A DNA stretch of 64,000 nt, taken from NCBI GenBank assembly GCA_015067145.1, contig SVNA01000009.1, forward strand, positions 1-64,000. The letters are read 5' to 3'. Origin of the DNA: Oscillospiraceae bacterium (lineage in GTDB: Bacteria > Bacillota > Clostridia > Oscillospirales > Ruminococcaceae). Below, one piece after another: positions 20,206-30,415 of the stretch. The notes beneath the pieces were generated by a model. That model was not told the origin of the DNA, did not search any database, and saw only the letters and a list, made by a program, of their open reading frames with translations. The stretch's first letter is position 1. Each line of letters starts with the position of its first letter. The position numbers and the translations under genes are program-made.

Positions 20206-20232
20206 AACTGTATTAGTTGTTATAGTACAGTT
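20206..20232. promoter_or_regulatory. Candidate YtrA-type operator
   Basis: Perfect inverted repeat AACTGTA-N13-TACAGTT between putative promoter and the GntR gene. Confidence 0.5.
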
Positions 20233-20364
20233 ATTACAGTTTTATAATATCATACCTTGCCAAATATGCAAGGCTTTTCACATCTTTTTTACAAGTTGTA
20301 CACATTTTGGAGAAAATTCTTTATAAAATCATATACTATTAGTAATATTTTCTTTTAAAATAAC

Positions 20365-20393
20365 AAAAATCCCCGACTTTTGTCGGGGATTTA
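20365..20393 (-). terminator. Intrinsic terminator of cysS
   Basis: ATCCCCGAC-AAAA-GTCGGGGATTTTT on minus strand. Confidence 0.85.
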
Positions 20394-20404
20394 GTTATAT
20401 GGTA

Positions 20405-21796
20405 TTATTTTTTGATAATCTGTGGGCCCTGTGGTGTGTCTTTAACTTCGTAGCCCATTGCACTGAGTTCGTCACGAATCTGGTCAGCACGTGCCCAGTT
20501 CTTTTCTTTTCTTACAGCTGTTCTTTCTTCTACCAGAGCTTTAACTTCTGCAGGGATTTCGTCCTTGTTTCTGTTGTAGAGGATACCCAGAACTTCTGCC
20601 ATTTCGTCAAATGCCTTTGCAGCGTGTTCCAAAGCAGCTTTGGACTGTTCCTTGCCGTTTACGTTGATAAATGTAACAAGTTCAAACAGCTTGGAGAGAG
20701 CATCAGCTGTGTTGAGGTCGTCATCCATAACAGTGATAAATTCAGCAACGAGTTTGTCTGCTTCAGCAACGATTTCGTCTTTGCCTTCGCCAGCGTGGCT
20801 GATAAGGAAGTCAAGATGTTCTCTTGCTGTATAGAGTCTTTCAAGGCTGGATTTGCACTGGTCGATAATTTCTCTTGTGAAGTTCAGCGGTGAACGGTAG
20901 TGTGCTGTGAGAAGGAAATAACGGATAACTTCGTAACCAACCTGTTCAGCAATTTCTCTTACTGTAAAGAAGTTGTTGAGAGATTTGGACATCTTCTGGT
21001 TATCAACGTTGAGGAATGCGTTGTGCATCCAGTAGTGGCTGAATTCGCAGCCGTTTGCACATTCGCTCTGTGCAATTTCGTTTTCGTGATGTGGGAAGAT
21101 AAGGTCTTCGCCGCCGCAGTGAAGGTCAATTCTGTCACCAAGGTGTTTTTTGCTCATTGCGGAACATTCGATATGCCAGCCAGGACGGCCTTCGCTGAAT
21201 GGGGATTCCCATTTTGGTTCGCCGGGTTTGGAAGCTTTCCACAGAGCAAAGTCAGCAGGGCTTTCCTTGATGTCGTCAACAGCAATTCTTGCGCCGCTTT
21301 CCAGTTCTTCCAGTGGGTTGTGGCTCAGCTTGCCGTATTCGTCAAAACTGTGTACACGGAAGTATACGTCGCCGTTGTCAACGCGGTATGCGTGGCCTTT
21401 GTCGATAAGTGTCTGAACGATATCGATAATTTCTGGGATTGTGTCGGAAACGCGTGGACGGCTTGTTGCTGGTTTTACATTGAGTCCTTTAAGGTCTGTG
21501 TAGTATTCGTTTTCGTATTTTCTTGCAACAGCTTCAAATGTTGTGCCGTCTTCGTTTGCTTTTTTGATGATTTTGTCATCGATGTCTGTAATGTTGGAAA
21601 CGTAGTTTACATTGTTGCCGCGGTATTCCAGATATCTGCGGAGTGTATCAAAGATAACTGCAGGACGTGCGTTACCGATGTGCACAAAGTTGTAAACTGT
21701 TGGTCCGCAAACGTAGATTTTGTATTCACCCTCAACCTGTGGGATGAATTCTTCTTTTTTGCGTGTAAGTGTGTTGAAAATCTTCATGTGAGCCAT
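20405..21796 (-). CDS. cysS: Cysteine--tRNA ligase
   Basis: YVCGPTVYNFVHIGNARPAVIFD, KMSKSLNNF, WHIECSAMS. Confidence 0.97.
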   Translation of the reverse strand: MAHMKIFNTLTRKKEEFIPQVEGEYKIYVCGPTVYNFVHIGNARPAVIFDTLRRYLEYRGNNVNYVSNITDIDDKIIKKANEDGTTFEAVARKYENEYYTDLKGLNVKPATSRPRVSDTIPEIIDIVQTLIDKGHAYRVDNGDVYFRVHSFDEYGKLSHNPLEELESGARIAVDDIKESPADFALWKASKPGEPKWESPFSEGRPGWHIECSAMSKKHLGDRIDLHCGGEDLIFPHHENEIAQSECANGCEFSHYWMHNAFLNVDNQKMSKSLNNFFTVREIAEQVGYEVIRYFLLTAHYRSPLNFTREIIDQCKSSLERLYTAREHLDFLISHAGEGKDEIVAEADKLVAEFITVMDDDLNTADALSKLFELVTFINVNGKEQSKAALEHAAKAFDEMAEVLGILYNRNKDEIPAEVKALVEERTAVRKEKNWARADQIRDELSAMGYEVKDTPQGPQIIKK

Positions 21797-21894
21797 AGAT
21801 TTTTCTCCTTTTACTTTAAAATGATTTTATATGATGTGTGTCATTTACAATAATAGCCTTAAATACTGCCGCTGAGCGAAACTGAAAGGAAACA

Positions 21895-22158
21895 GATAAA
21901 TAAAAAACGCCTTCATCTGCACAAAAACAGACGAAGGCGATAATACACAAAATTACCACGGTTCCACTTCGGTTTATAACTCGGGCTCCATATAACGGTG
22001 GACACCGCACAAGGCTAATATCCTCTTGAAGTTCGCCCTGTGTGCTTTCAAGTGCATTGGGCAGCTTATTGTCCTTAAGGCGCTTTCAGCGGGTCACGCC
22101 TATTCTCTGTCAAGGTTTTACACTGCTTACTATTCTTGATAATAACGCATTTCACATA
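21895..22158 (-). promoter_or_regulatory. T-box leader upstream of cysS
   Basis: T-box core GAAGTGGAACCGTGG (21970-21956, minus), terminator CGCCTTCGTCTG...CAGATGAAGGCGTTTTTT; located before cysS. Confidence 0.88.
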
Positions 22159-22165
22159 TACAAAT

Positions 22166-22194
22166 ATATTATCAGTTCGGGGGTGTTTTGTCAA
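22166..22194 (-). promoter_or_regulatory. Promoter of the cysS T-box leader: TTGACA-N17-TAATAT
   Basis: Minus-strand TTGACA (22194-22189), 17-nt spacer, TAATAT (22171-22166). Confidence 0.8.
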
Positions 22195-22398
22195 CTGGAA
22201 ACAGCATTTGTCCCTTTTTGCTTTTGTCCCGACAGATTTAAACTCCATCGTTTCCATCAAATATTGATACTATTGAAAAAATATGCTAAAGTGAAACTGA
22301 AAGATAAACTTGAATTTGACGAACAGTAAATAGGTAGAAATATTTACATTTATTTAGTAAAATGCAGTTATAAATCTGCATTTGCGGAGGAAATACTG

Positions 22399-23178
22399 AT
22401 GTATGATGATAATCTGAAAAATAGCATTGTAAGCAAAGCACGTGAATTGGGGGCAGATATTGTAGGTGTATGTTCTGTTGAAAGCTGGAAAGACGAACCT
22501 CTCCAAAGTCCTGAGTTTTGGCCTCAGAATATTTGGCCATGGGCAAAAACTGTTATCGTAATGGCGATCCCTTTGCTTTACCCGATGAGTGCTACTGCGC
22601 CGTCAATGGTTTTCAAAGAGCAATATGATACAAGTAATCGTATTACAGATAATATGGCATATTTCCTTGCAAAGTATATAATGCACGAAAAGCATTACAG
22701 AGCAATATTCTTCCCGAGAGATTGCTATGATGGTATGGAAGCATTGCTGCGGCACGAAGCGGCTGCTTTTTCCCACGTGGTTGCGGGATATTATGCAGGC
22801 GTGGGTACAATAGGCGACAGTCACAATCTGATTACTGCCCAGTTCGGACCAAGGATAAGGCTTGTTTCGGTAATTACCGATGCTCCTATTGTGCCAGACA
22901 GCAAAATTGAAAAGAATTTGTGCATTCATTGTAAAAAATGCCTTAAATGCTGTCCATCCCAGTGTTTTACTGAAGGCGGAGAAGAGGAGCTGTCGGGGCT
23001 TTATGGTTTTGACCGCGACAAATGCACATTATATCATATGGACCTTATCAAGCATCACAGATTCCCTTGCGGATACTGTGCTACATTCTGCCCTGTCGGT
23101 GAAGATATAAAGATGTATTCATCTGTGGAGGCTGTGTCTGAAACAGGAAAAAAACATTGTCAGACATATGGTTCCTGA
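22399..23178 (+). CDS. 4Fe-4S double-cluster protein, epoxyqueuosine reductase (QueG)-like
   Basis: CIHCKKCLKCCPSQCF and CGYCATFCPVG cluster motifs. Confidence 0.75.
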   Translation: MYDDNLKNSIVSKARELGADIVGVCSVESWKDEPLQSPEFWPQNIWPWAKTVIVMAIPLLYPMSATAPSMVFKEQYDTSNRITDNMAYFLAKYIMHEKHYRAIFFPRDCYDGMEALLRHEAAAFSHVVAGYYAGVGTIGDSHNLITAQFGPRIRLVSVITDAPIVPDSKIEKNLCIHCKKCLKCCPSQCFTEGGEEELSGLYGFDRDKCTLYHMDLIKHHRFPCGYCATFCPVGEDIKMYSSVEAVSETGKKHCQTYGS

Positions 23179-23234
23179 TGTAAAGAAAACAGTTATAAAT
23201 ATTTCAATTTTGCAAACTATTTATAAATTCAAAC

Positions 23235-23327
23235 TGTCATACTGAGCGACGCGAAGTATCTCTCTGTCTGCTCAAAATAATGTCTGTGCAAACCGAGAGA
23301 TTCTTCGGCTAAAGCCTCAGAATGGCA
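23235..23327. repeat. Imperfect intergenic inverted repeat (GTCATxCTGAG...GAAGxATCTCTC type)
   Basis: Left TGTCATACTGAGCGACGCGAAGTATCTCTC; right reverse complement TGCCATTCTGAGGCTTTAGCCGAAGAATCTCTC. Confidence 0.75.
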
Positions 23328-23395
23328 TAAATTCCAATAGGTTGAACACCGTCAGTAATCCATACGAAAGTTTCACTATAAATCAAATAACAAAA

Positions 23396-23436
23396 TAAGC
23401 GGGCAGTTGCTGTGAACTGTCCGCTTTCTTTTTACT
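23396..23436. terminator. Intrinsic terminator
   Basis: AAGCGGGCAGTT-GCTGTG-AACTGTCCGCTTTCTTTTT. Confidence 0.8.
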
Positions 23437-24010
23437 TTGCATTTCTGATAAGGTCAAAGTTAGGGATAATATACTGCATACCGCTTACCACTGTGAGCAC
23501 AGCCATAATCCACATAAGTACATTTGTCACAACTGCCATTGTGCTGTATGTTGCCTGTGGGATTGCACCCATAGCAAGCAGTGACATTGCCAGCAGACCA
23601 AGCATGCTTGCCACCATCTGCAGCACTGTTTTCATCTTGCCCATCATACCTGCGGCGATAACCTTGCTGCCTTTTGGGTTTGCTGCAGCGATAAGTCTTA
23701 TACCGCTTACTGCAAATTCTCTTGCCAGAACTATACAGATAACAACCTCGTGGCACATACCGTTAAGGCAGAGGTAGATAAGAGCCACTGTTGTAAGCAG
23801 TTTATCTGCCAATGGGTCCATAAATTTGCCGAAATCTGTTACCATATTGTATTTTCTTGCGATGGAGCCGTCCAGAAAATCGGTAAAGGAAGCCGCTGCA
23901 AAAACAATAAGACCGATAAGGTAGCTGTATGGGTTGTCAATATACATAAACACCATAAAAACAGGTACCAGTACAAATCTTAAAAGTGTAAGTTTATTAG
24001 GTAAATTCAT
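23432..24010 (-). CDS. pgsA: CDP-diacylglycerol--glycerol-3-phosphate 3-phosphatidyltransferase
   Basis: MNLPNKLTLLRF start; DFLDGSIARKYNMVTDFGKFMDPLADK motif. Confidence 0.95.
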   Translation of the reverse strand: MNLPNKLTLLRFVLVPVFMVFMYIDNPYSYLIGLIVFAAASFTDFLDGSIARKYNMVTDFGKFMDPLADKLLTTVALIYLCLNGMCHEVVICIVLAREFAVSGIRLIAAANPKGSKVIAAGMMGKMKTVLQMVASMLGLLAMSLLAMGAIPQATYSTMAVVTNVLMWIMAVLTVVSGMQYIIPNFDLIRNAK

Positions 24011-24023
24011 AACAAAATCTCCT

Positions 24024-25343
24024 TTAAACAAGTTCTGCGTAAAGGTCGTAGATATCACTCTGGACAACCTTTACCTTTACGATGTCGCCCATCTCAACAT
24101 CGCTGTCGCCGTCTATGTAAACCTCGCCGTCAATTTCAGGGGCATCATAAACACTGCGGCAGATCCAGATGCCGTTTTCGCTGTCATAATCGTCAACGAT
24201 AACGTCGATTTCCTTGTCCACCAGCTTTGCCTGACAGCTTGCCATAATATCTGTCTGCATAAGCATAATTGCATCTGCTCGCTGCTGACGGACTTCCACG
24301 TCTATCTGATTTTCCATCTGTGCGGCAACTGTGCCGTCCTCTTCGGAGTATGCAAAACAGCCAAGACGTTCGAATTTTGTTTCCTTTACAAACTGGTACA
24401 GCTCGTCGAATTCTTCCTGTGTTTCGCCCGGATAGCCTGTGATAAGGGTTGTACGGATGGAGATATGCGGAATAGCTTTTCGCAGACGTGACACGGCATC
24501 CTTGATGATTGCTGTGCCGCCCTTGCGGTTCATGGATTTAAGTACGCGGTCGTTGATGTGCTGAATTGGCATATCAAGGTATGGCACAACCTTTGGATTG
24601 TTTGCCATCTCCTCGATAACTGCGTCGGAGAGACGTTCGGGATATGCGTACATAAGGCGAATCCAGTCGATGCCGTCAATTTTGCCGATTTCGCTGATAA
24701 GGGTGTTCAGTCTGCCTTCGCCGTACAGGTCCTCGCCGTAGGCTGTGATGTCCTGTGCAACGATAATGATTTCTCTTACGCCTTCGTCAGCAAGGAATTT
24801 TGCTTCTTCCACACAGCTTTCCATAGCACGGCTGCGGTGTGGGCCACGGATCATCGGGATTGCACAGTAGTGGCAGCAGTTGGAGCAGCCTTCTGCAATT
24901 TTGAGGTAAGCATAATGCTTTGGTGTGGAGATAATACGTTTTGCTGTGATGTCAAGGTCGGTTTTTTTGCCGTAACGGCAGACCTTTTCACCCTTTACAA
25001 CACTTTCCACAATATCGCAGATATCACTGTTGGAGCCAATGCCCACAACAGCATTAATTTCAGGAATATCATTGATGATTTCGTCACGGTAACGCTCTGC
25101 AAGACAGCCTGTAACCACAATTTTAAGCTTCGGGTTCTCCAGACGTGCTTCCACTGCGTTGAAGATATTTTCGATTGCTTCTTCCTTTGCAGAGGTAATA
25201 AAACCGCAGGTGTTGATGATGCATACATCAGCCTCGGTCATATCTGTTGTGGTTGTGTGACCTGCCTTGAGCAGTGCGTGTGCGATTATATCGGCGTCCA
25301 CCTGGTTTTTAGGACAGCCGAGAGATACTAAAGTTATAACCAT
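24024..25343 (-). CDS. rimO: Ribosomal protein S12 methylthiotransferase RimO
   Basis: SLGCPKNQVDAD, EGCSNCCHYCAIPMIRGPHRSR. Confidence 0.96.
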   Translation of the reverse strand: MVITLVSLGCPKNQVDADIIAHALLKAGHTTTTDMTEADVCIINTCGFITSAKEEAIENIFNAVEARLENPKLKIVVTGCLAERYRDEIINDIPEINAVVGIGSNSDICDIVESVVKGEKVCRYGKKTDLDITAKRIISTPKHYAYLKIAEGCSNCCHYCAIPMIRGPHRSRAMESCVEEAKFLADEGVREIIIVAQDITAYGEDLYGEGRLNTLISEIGKIDGIDWIRLMYAYPERLSDAVIEEMANNPKVVPYLDMPIQHINDRVLKSMNRKGGTAIIKDAVSRLRKAIPHISIRTTLITGYPGETQEEFDELYQFVKETKFERLGCFAYSEEDGTVAAQMENQIDVEVRQQRADAIMLMQTDIMASCQAKLVDKEIDVIVDDYDSENGIWICRSVYDAPEIDGEVYIDGDSDVEMGDIVKVKVVQSDIYDLYAELV

Positions 25344-25969
25344 TAATATTCGTCCTCTAATTCAATATCCAGCGATGAAAGGGCAGATTTTATATCGTGA
25401 TAGCTGAAACCTTTTCGCATAAGTGATGCAATAACCTTGTGGGGCTGGTCCAGCTTGCTGTGGTATTTTTTCTCGATTAAATACCGCAGATTTTCCGTCT
25501 GTGTATCGCTGTCATAGTTTTCTATACAACATTCTATTATATCTTTATTTATCCCCAATGTCAAAAGTTTGGCACGGGTTTCAGATAAAGAACACTTTTT
25601 GACATTTATAAGATATTCTGCCTTTGCCCTGCAGTACTCCTCGTCATTTATAAGACCGTATTCTTCCATTTTATCGCAGGCGGCATCGGCACAGGCAGCA
25701 TCAAAATTGCGGCACAGCTTTGTGAACAGTTCCCTGCGGCTGTGACTGCGGTAACTGAGCAGATTATACGCTTTCTGCACCGCTTTGTTTGTGTTGCTTT
25801 TTTCGTAAAGCAAAGTAAGCTCCTGCTGTGAAAAGCAAGAGCCTATCTCTATTTTATACTGTGCCAGAAGCATATCGTCCACCGAAAAGAGAAAACCATT
25901 TTCGGAGAAAAGTGCGTTGAGGCCTTTTTTTGTTTTTGTTATATCTGTTATCTTTATACTATTCAACAT
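25343..25969 (-). CDS. recX: Regulatory protein RecX
   Basis: [25 protein letters not shown]; follows recA. Confidence 0.9.
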   Translation of the reverse strand: MLNSIKITDITKTKKGLNALFSENGFLFSVDDMLLAQYKIEIGSCFSQQELTLLYEKSNTNKAVQKAYNLLSYRSHSRRELFTKLCRNFDAACADAACDKMEEYGLINDEEYCRAKAEYLINVKKCSLSETRAKLLTLGINKDIIECCIENYDSDTQTENLRYLIEKKYHSKLDQPHKVIASLMRKGFSYHDIKSALSSLDIELEDEY

Positions 25970-27110
25970 CTATATCAATGTTTGCACTGCGTCTTCTTGG
26001 TGCAGGCTTTTCTTCTTTGATTTCTTCCACATCAGCAGGTGCAGCTTCGGCTTTTCTTGCTGCAAGGCGGTTCACTGTCTTTTTGTTTTCTTCAGCCAGC
26101 TTTGCAAAAACCTTTTCTTCAATTTCCTGTGCAAGTTCAGGATTCTGAACAAAGTATTCCTTGATGTTGTCACGGCCCTGACCAAGTCTTGTATCGCCGT
26201 AGCTGAACCAGGAACCGGATTTCTGAACAATGCCCATATTTACGCCGATATCGAGAATTTCGCCAACCTTGGAGATACCCTGACCGAACATAATGTCAAA
26301 TTCAGCTTCTCTGAACGGAGGAGCAACCTTGTTTTTAACAACCTTTGCTCTTGTGCGGTTGCCCACAACTTCGCCGCCCTGCTTGAGGGATTCGATTCTT
26401 CTTACATCAATACGAACGGAAGCATAGTATTTGAGAGCACGGCCGCCAGGTGTTGTTTCCGGGTTGCCGTACATAACGCCAACCTTTTCACGCAGCTGGT
26501 TGATAAACACAACAACTGTGTTTGTCTTGCCGATGGAACCTGTGAGTTTGCGGAGAGCCTGGCTCATAAGTCTTGCCTGAAGACCAACATGGCTGTCGCC
26601 CATTTCGCCTTCAATTTCAGCACGTGGAACCATTGCAGCAACAGAGTCCACAACCACAACATCGATAGCACCTGAACGCACAAGTGCTTCGCAGATTTCC
26701 ATTGCCTGTTCACCTGTATCTGGCTGGGAAACAAGGAGAGAATCGATATCCACACCCAATGCACCTGCATAGATTGGGTCAAGTGCGTGTTCAACGTCGA
26801 TAAAAGCTGCTGTGCCGCCTTTTTTCTGTGCTTCTGCTGCAATGTGCAGAGCGATTGTTGTTTTACCGCTGGACTCAGGGCCATAGATTTCTACAACTCG
26901 GCCTCTTGGTACACCACCGATGCCAAGGGCAACGTCAAGAGAAAGGGAGCCTGTGGAAATTTTGTCCACATTCATTGTAACGTTTTCGCCAAGACGCATA
27001 ATTGCACCTTTACCGAACTGTTTTTCAATATTCGCAAGGGCTGTCGCCAATGCTTTTTCTTTGTCGGAAGCTACTGCTGCGGACTGCATAGGTTTTTTAG
27101 CCTGAGCCAT
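25959..27110 (-). CDS. recA: Recombinase RecA
   Basis: [13 protein letters not shown] and full RecA core. Confidence 0.98.
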   Translation of the reverse strand: MAQAKKPMQSAAVASDKEKALATALANIEKQFGKGAIMRLGENVTMNVDKISTGSLSLDVALGIGGVPRGRVVEIYGPESSGKTTIALHIAAEAQKKGGTAAFIDVEHALDPIYAGALGVDIDSLLVSQPDTGEQAMEICEALVRSGAIDVVVVDSVAAMVPRAEIEGEMGDSHVGLQARLMSQALRKLTGSIGKTNTVVVFINQLREKVGVMYGNPETTPGGRALKYYASVRIDVRRIESLKQGGEVVGNRTRAKVVKNKVAPPFREAEFDIMFGQGISKVGEILDIGVNMGIVQKSGSWFSYGDTRLGQGRDNIKEYFVQNPELAQEIEEKVFAKLAEENKKTVNRLAARKAEAAPADVEEIKEEKPAPRRRSANIDIDVE

Positions 27111-27181
27111 AAGGATTCTCCTTTATATATAAATTTTACATTTAACAACTGTTGGTTGTAATTATATTATCATATTCATAA

Positions 27182-27241
27182 TAAAACTGCAAGAGTATTT
27201 TGAAACTTTTTTCCATAAAATAAACACTTCTGCAGTTTTTT
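27182..27241 (-). terminator. Putative intrinsic terminator after prmC
   Basis: AAAACTGCA...TGCAGTTTT arms with long loop. Confidence 0.5.
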
Positions 27242-27246
27242 GTTTA

Positions 27247-28080
27247 TTACTTCTGAGCAACCACACCCCGTGGATTGCCGCCCAGATCCACTATTTCTTT
27301 TATTATATTATAACCCTCCTGTGTGAGAATATTTCTCACAGACTGCTGCTGGTCAAAGCCGTATTCAAACACAAGATATCCCTCTTTTTTAAGCACTTTT
27401 CGGTAGTTTTTAGAAATATAACGGTAGAAAAGCAGTCCTTCTTCTTCCGCAAAAAGTGCCATTTCCGGTTCGAAGGAAACTTCGGTCTGGATAGTCGGCT
27501 TTACGTCGGGATGTATATAAGGGGGGTTGGAGATGATAACATCCACAGAATTTTCTGCAATAATTTTATCATATTCAAAAATATCACCTTTAACCACTGT
27601 TACGCTGAGGTTTGTGTGTGCAATATTTTTTTCAAGATATCTGAAAGCTTCGTCGGACTTTTCCACTGCTGCGACCGTTGCCTCAGGACAGAATTTTTTC
27701 ACTGCAAGAGCAATACAGCCGCTGCCGCTGCATAAATCCACAACGGTTGGATTTTCCAGCTTTTCAATAACCTCAAAGGCGGCTTCGCAGACAGTTTCGG
27801 TATCCTGACGGGGAATAAGCACCCCTTCGCCCACATATAAATCCATATCAAAAAACTGCCATACACCAAGAATGTACTGCAGAGGATAGCCCTCTCTTCT
27901 TTTCTGTGCATATTCCAGCAGTTTTTCTGCATCTGCCCGAGAGATATCTGCCGCAAAAAGCTCGATACGTTTTTTGCCGAGGACAAATTCTATAAGCTGA
28001 TTTGCCTCAAAGGCTGCGTCACTGTTCGGGTTTTCCTCCATTACAGCACACATCTGCCTGTAGATATCATTTATTACCAT
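27247..28080 (-). CDS. prmC: Peptide chain release factor N5-glutamine methyltransferase
   Basis: PRQDTE and ISNPPYI motifs. Confidence 0.93.
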   Translation of the reverse strand: MVINDIYRQMCAVMEENPNSDAAFEANQLIEFVLGKKRIELFAADISRADAEKLLEYAQKRREGYPLQYILGVWQFFDMDLYVGEGVLIPRQDTETVCEAAFEVIEKLENPTVVDLCSGSGCIALAVKKFCPEATVAAVEKSDEAFRYLEKNIAHTNLSVTVVKGDIFEYDKIIAENSVDVIISNPPYIHPDVKPTIQTEVSFEPEMALFAEEEGLLFYRYISKNYRKVLKKEGYLVFEYGFDQQQSVRNILTQEGYNIIKEIVDLGGNPRGVVAQK

Positions 28081-28988
28081 TTGTCATCTTCCTTTGATTC
28101 CGGAATAACCTTAAGTGTTGCCGCAATGGCAACCTCAATCATATCATCGTCAGGTTCAAGGGTTGTGAATTTCTGAAAAAACAAACCGGGAGCTGCAAGC
28201 ACCTTTGTGCAGGCGTTTTCGTGTCTGCCTGTAAATTTGAGAATTTCATAGGCAATGCCCACAACCAAAGGCAGAAACAGCAGTTTAAGACCCACACGTG
28301 CAAGGGTGGAGTTCCACGGAACAAAACTGAACACAAGGATACTTACAATAATAACTATAAAGAGAAAGCTTGTGCCGCAGCGAGGGTGAAAACGGCTTTG
28401 CGGTCTGATGTTTTCAACGGTCAGTTCCAGCCCTGCTTCATAGCATGCGATGGTTTTGTGCTCTGCACCATGGTACATAAACAAACGTTTTACATCGTCA
28501 AGATAGGTGATTCCCCACAGGTAGATAAAGAATATGATCAGTTTGAGCAGACCTTCCACAGCAGCTTTTAATGCTCCCAGCTCCACAAACTTAGAAATAA
28601 AGCCTGTGATAACTGTCGGCAGTACCATAAACAGCACCAGTGCCAGCATACCGCCCAGCACACCTGCCACCATTGTGAGAAAATCCGTTGCCTTTTTGCC
28701 GAATCTTTCTTCCAGCCAGATTTCAAGCTTTGTTTTTTCCTCTTCGCCCTCCAGTGCAATATTTGCAGAGTACATGAGGCAGTCATAGCCTGTTACAAGG
28801 CTTTCAATAAAGCTGAACATACCTCTGAGCACAGGAATTTTTGAAAATTTATTCTTTTTTGTATCCTCTTCCCTGACAGTTATTCCGCCGTCAGGACGAC
28901 GCACAGCTGTGGCTGTGATGTGAGGGCCTTTCATCATAATGCCTTCAATAAGAGCCTGTCCGCCGATTGATGTTTTGTGTTGTGCCAT
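28074..28988 (-). CDS. DUF1385 domain-containing membrane protein
   Basis: GGQALIEGIMMKGP, FMYHGAEHKTIACYEAG, RFHPRCGTSFLF. Confidence 0.92.
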   Translation of the reverse strand: MAQHKTSIGGQALIEGIMMKGPHITATAVRRPDGGITVREEDTKKNKFSKIPVLRGMFSFIESLVTGYDCLMYSANIALEGEEEKTKLEIWLEERFGKKATDFLTMVAGVLGGMLALVLFMVLPTVITGFISKFVELGALKAAVEGLLKLIIFFIYLWGITYLDDVKRLFMYHGAEHKTIACYEAGLELTVENIRPQSRFHPRCGTSFLFIVIIVSILVFSFVPWNSTLARVGLKLLFLPLVVGIAYEILKFTGRHENACTKVLAAPGLFFQKFTTLEPDDDMIEVAIAATLKVIPESKEDDKW

Positions 28989-28990
28989 TA

Positions 28991-30403
28991 TTATCCTTTC
29001 ACAGTACGCACTGTTCTGAGTGTAAACCGCATACTTGTATATTTTTCGTATTCACTATCAATATCAAAGGTACCGCCGTGGAGGGTGACAATCTCGCTTA
29101 CAAGAGCAAGACCGATGCCGCTGCCCCTTTTTGCACCTCTGCCTTTGTAGAATTTCTGTTTTACCTTTTTGATATCATCAGGATGTATACCCTTGCCGTA
29201 GTCTTTTATCTCTACTGTGGCCTTTTCCTGTGTTTTGTCTGTAAAGATGTTAACCTCTATAACAGAATTTTCGCCTGAATATTTGATTGCGTTATCCAGA
29301 AGATTTATCATAACCTGTTTTATCCGGCTTTTGTCGGCCATAACAGGTATAAACTCTTCAGGTTCGTCAAATTTTATGGTTATACCCATGCTTTCTGCCT
29401 GAGGTGTATACATGATAACCGCATCGTAAACCTCGGCAACAAGGTCCAGTTTTTCCTTGCTGAGCACAAGTGCTGAATTCTGCAGGCGGGAAAAATCCAG
29501 CAGATTTTCCACCATGGAATAGAGACGTTCCGTCTCGGTGAGGATAATTTCGGTGCCTTTTTTCATTGTGGCAACATCCTCGGTATTTTCCATAGTTTCT
29601 GCCCAGCCTTTTATTGCTGTAAGCGGCGTACGCAGTTCGTGGGAAACTGATGATATAAACTCGTTTTTAAGTTCATCGTTTCTGCCAAGTTCATACGCCA
29701 TATGGTTGATTGATGTGCACAGATCCCCTATTTCATCGTTGTACTGTGCATTGTCGATACGCACATTGAACTCGCCCTGTGCTATCTTGTCTGCAGTATC
29801 CTTTATCGACTGTATCGGATTTACAATACTTTTAACAAAGTACATACCCGACATAACGCTGAACACTATAACTATTGCAGCTGCAAGCACTGCAAGGGCA
29901 ATTACAAAGCCCAGTTCTTCATCAACACGTTCAAGGGATGTGATGATTCTCACACCGTACACCTGACCTGCATCTTCGTCAATAATACAGGTTGCACTCA
30001 TTATCTTTTCATCAAGCTGGGATGTATACGTATTGATGTACATCTTTTCGCCGGAATTGACTGCTTTTATATAATCCTCTGCATGATGTGTTCCTGCAGG
30101 GTTAAAGCCTGACGAGGTGGCAAGTATATTGCCGCTGTCATCCAGCAGCATAAGCTCAAAGGTTTCTTTTTCGGCAAATTCTGTGGTAAGGCGGAACATA
30201 AGCTGCTGCTTTTCTTCCGATGACATTATGCCCGATGCTGCCAGCGTGCCGTCCATTGTGTTGATACGGTTGGTCAGAGCTGTCTGTGCTGCAGAATAGT
30301 AGCTGTTACGGAAGGTGGTCACCAGAAAAACTTCGGCCACTATGAGCAGGGCGATAATTATGAGCAGGCTGCCCTTAATCCATCTTTTTGTAATACTGTT
30401 CAT
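28991..30403 (-). CDS. HAMP-containing sensor histidine kinase
   Basis: SSVSHELRTPLTAIKGW H-box, NLLDNAIKYS N-box, GSGIGLALV. Confidence 0.95.
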   Translation of the reverse strand: MNSITKRWIKGSLLIIIALLIVAEVFLVTTFRNSYYSAAQTALTNRINTMDGTLAASGIMSSEEKQQLMFRLTTEFAEKETFELMLLDDSGNILATSSGFNPAGTHHAEDYIKAVNSGEKMYINTYTSQLDEKIMSATCIIDEDAGQVYGVRIITSLERVDEELGFVIALAVLAAAIVIVFSVMSGMYFVKSIVNPIQSIKDTADKIAQGEFNVRIDNAQYNDEIGDLCTSINHMAYELGRNDELKNEFISSVSHELRTPLTAIKGWAETMENTEDVATMKKGTEIILTETERLYSMVENLLDFSRLQNSALVLSKEKLDLVAEVYDAVIMYTPQAESMGITIKFDEPEEFIPVMADKSRIKQVMINLLDNAIKYSGENSVIEVNIFTDKTQEKATVEIKDYGKGIHPDDIKKVKQKFYKGRGAKRGSGIGLALVSEIVTLHGGTFDIDSEYEKYTSMRFTLRTVRTVKG

Positions 30404-30415
30404 ACTTTCTCCCGT

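Noticed and set aside
20900-21853. 317-aa plus-strand ORF opposite cysS
   Set aside because: Shadow ORF with Val/Phe/Cys-rich composition; cysS is certain.
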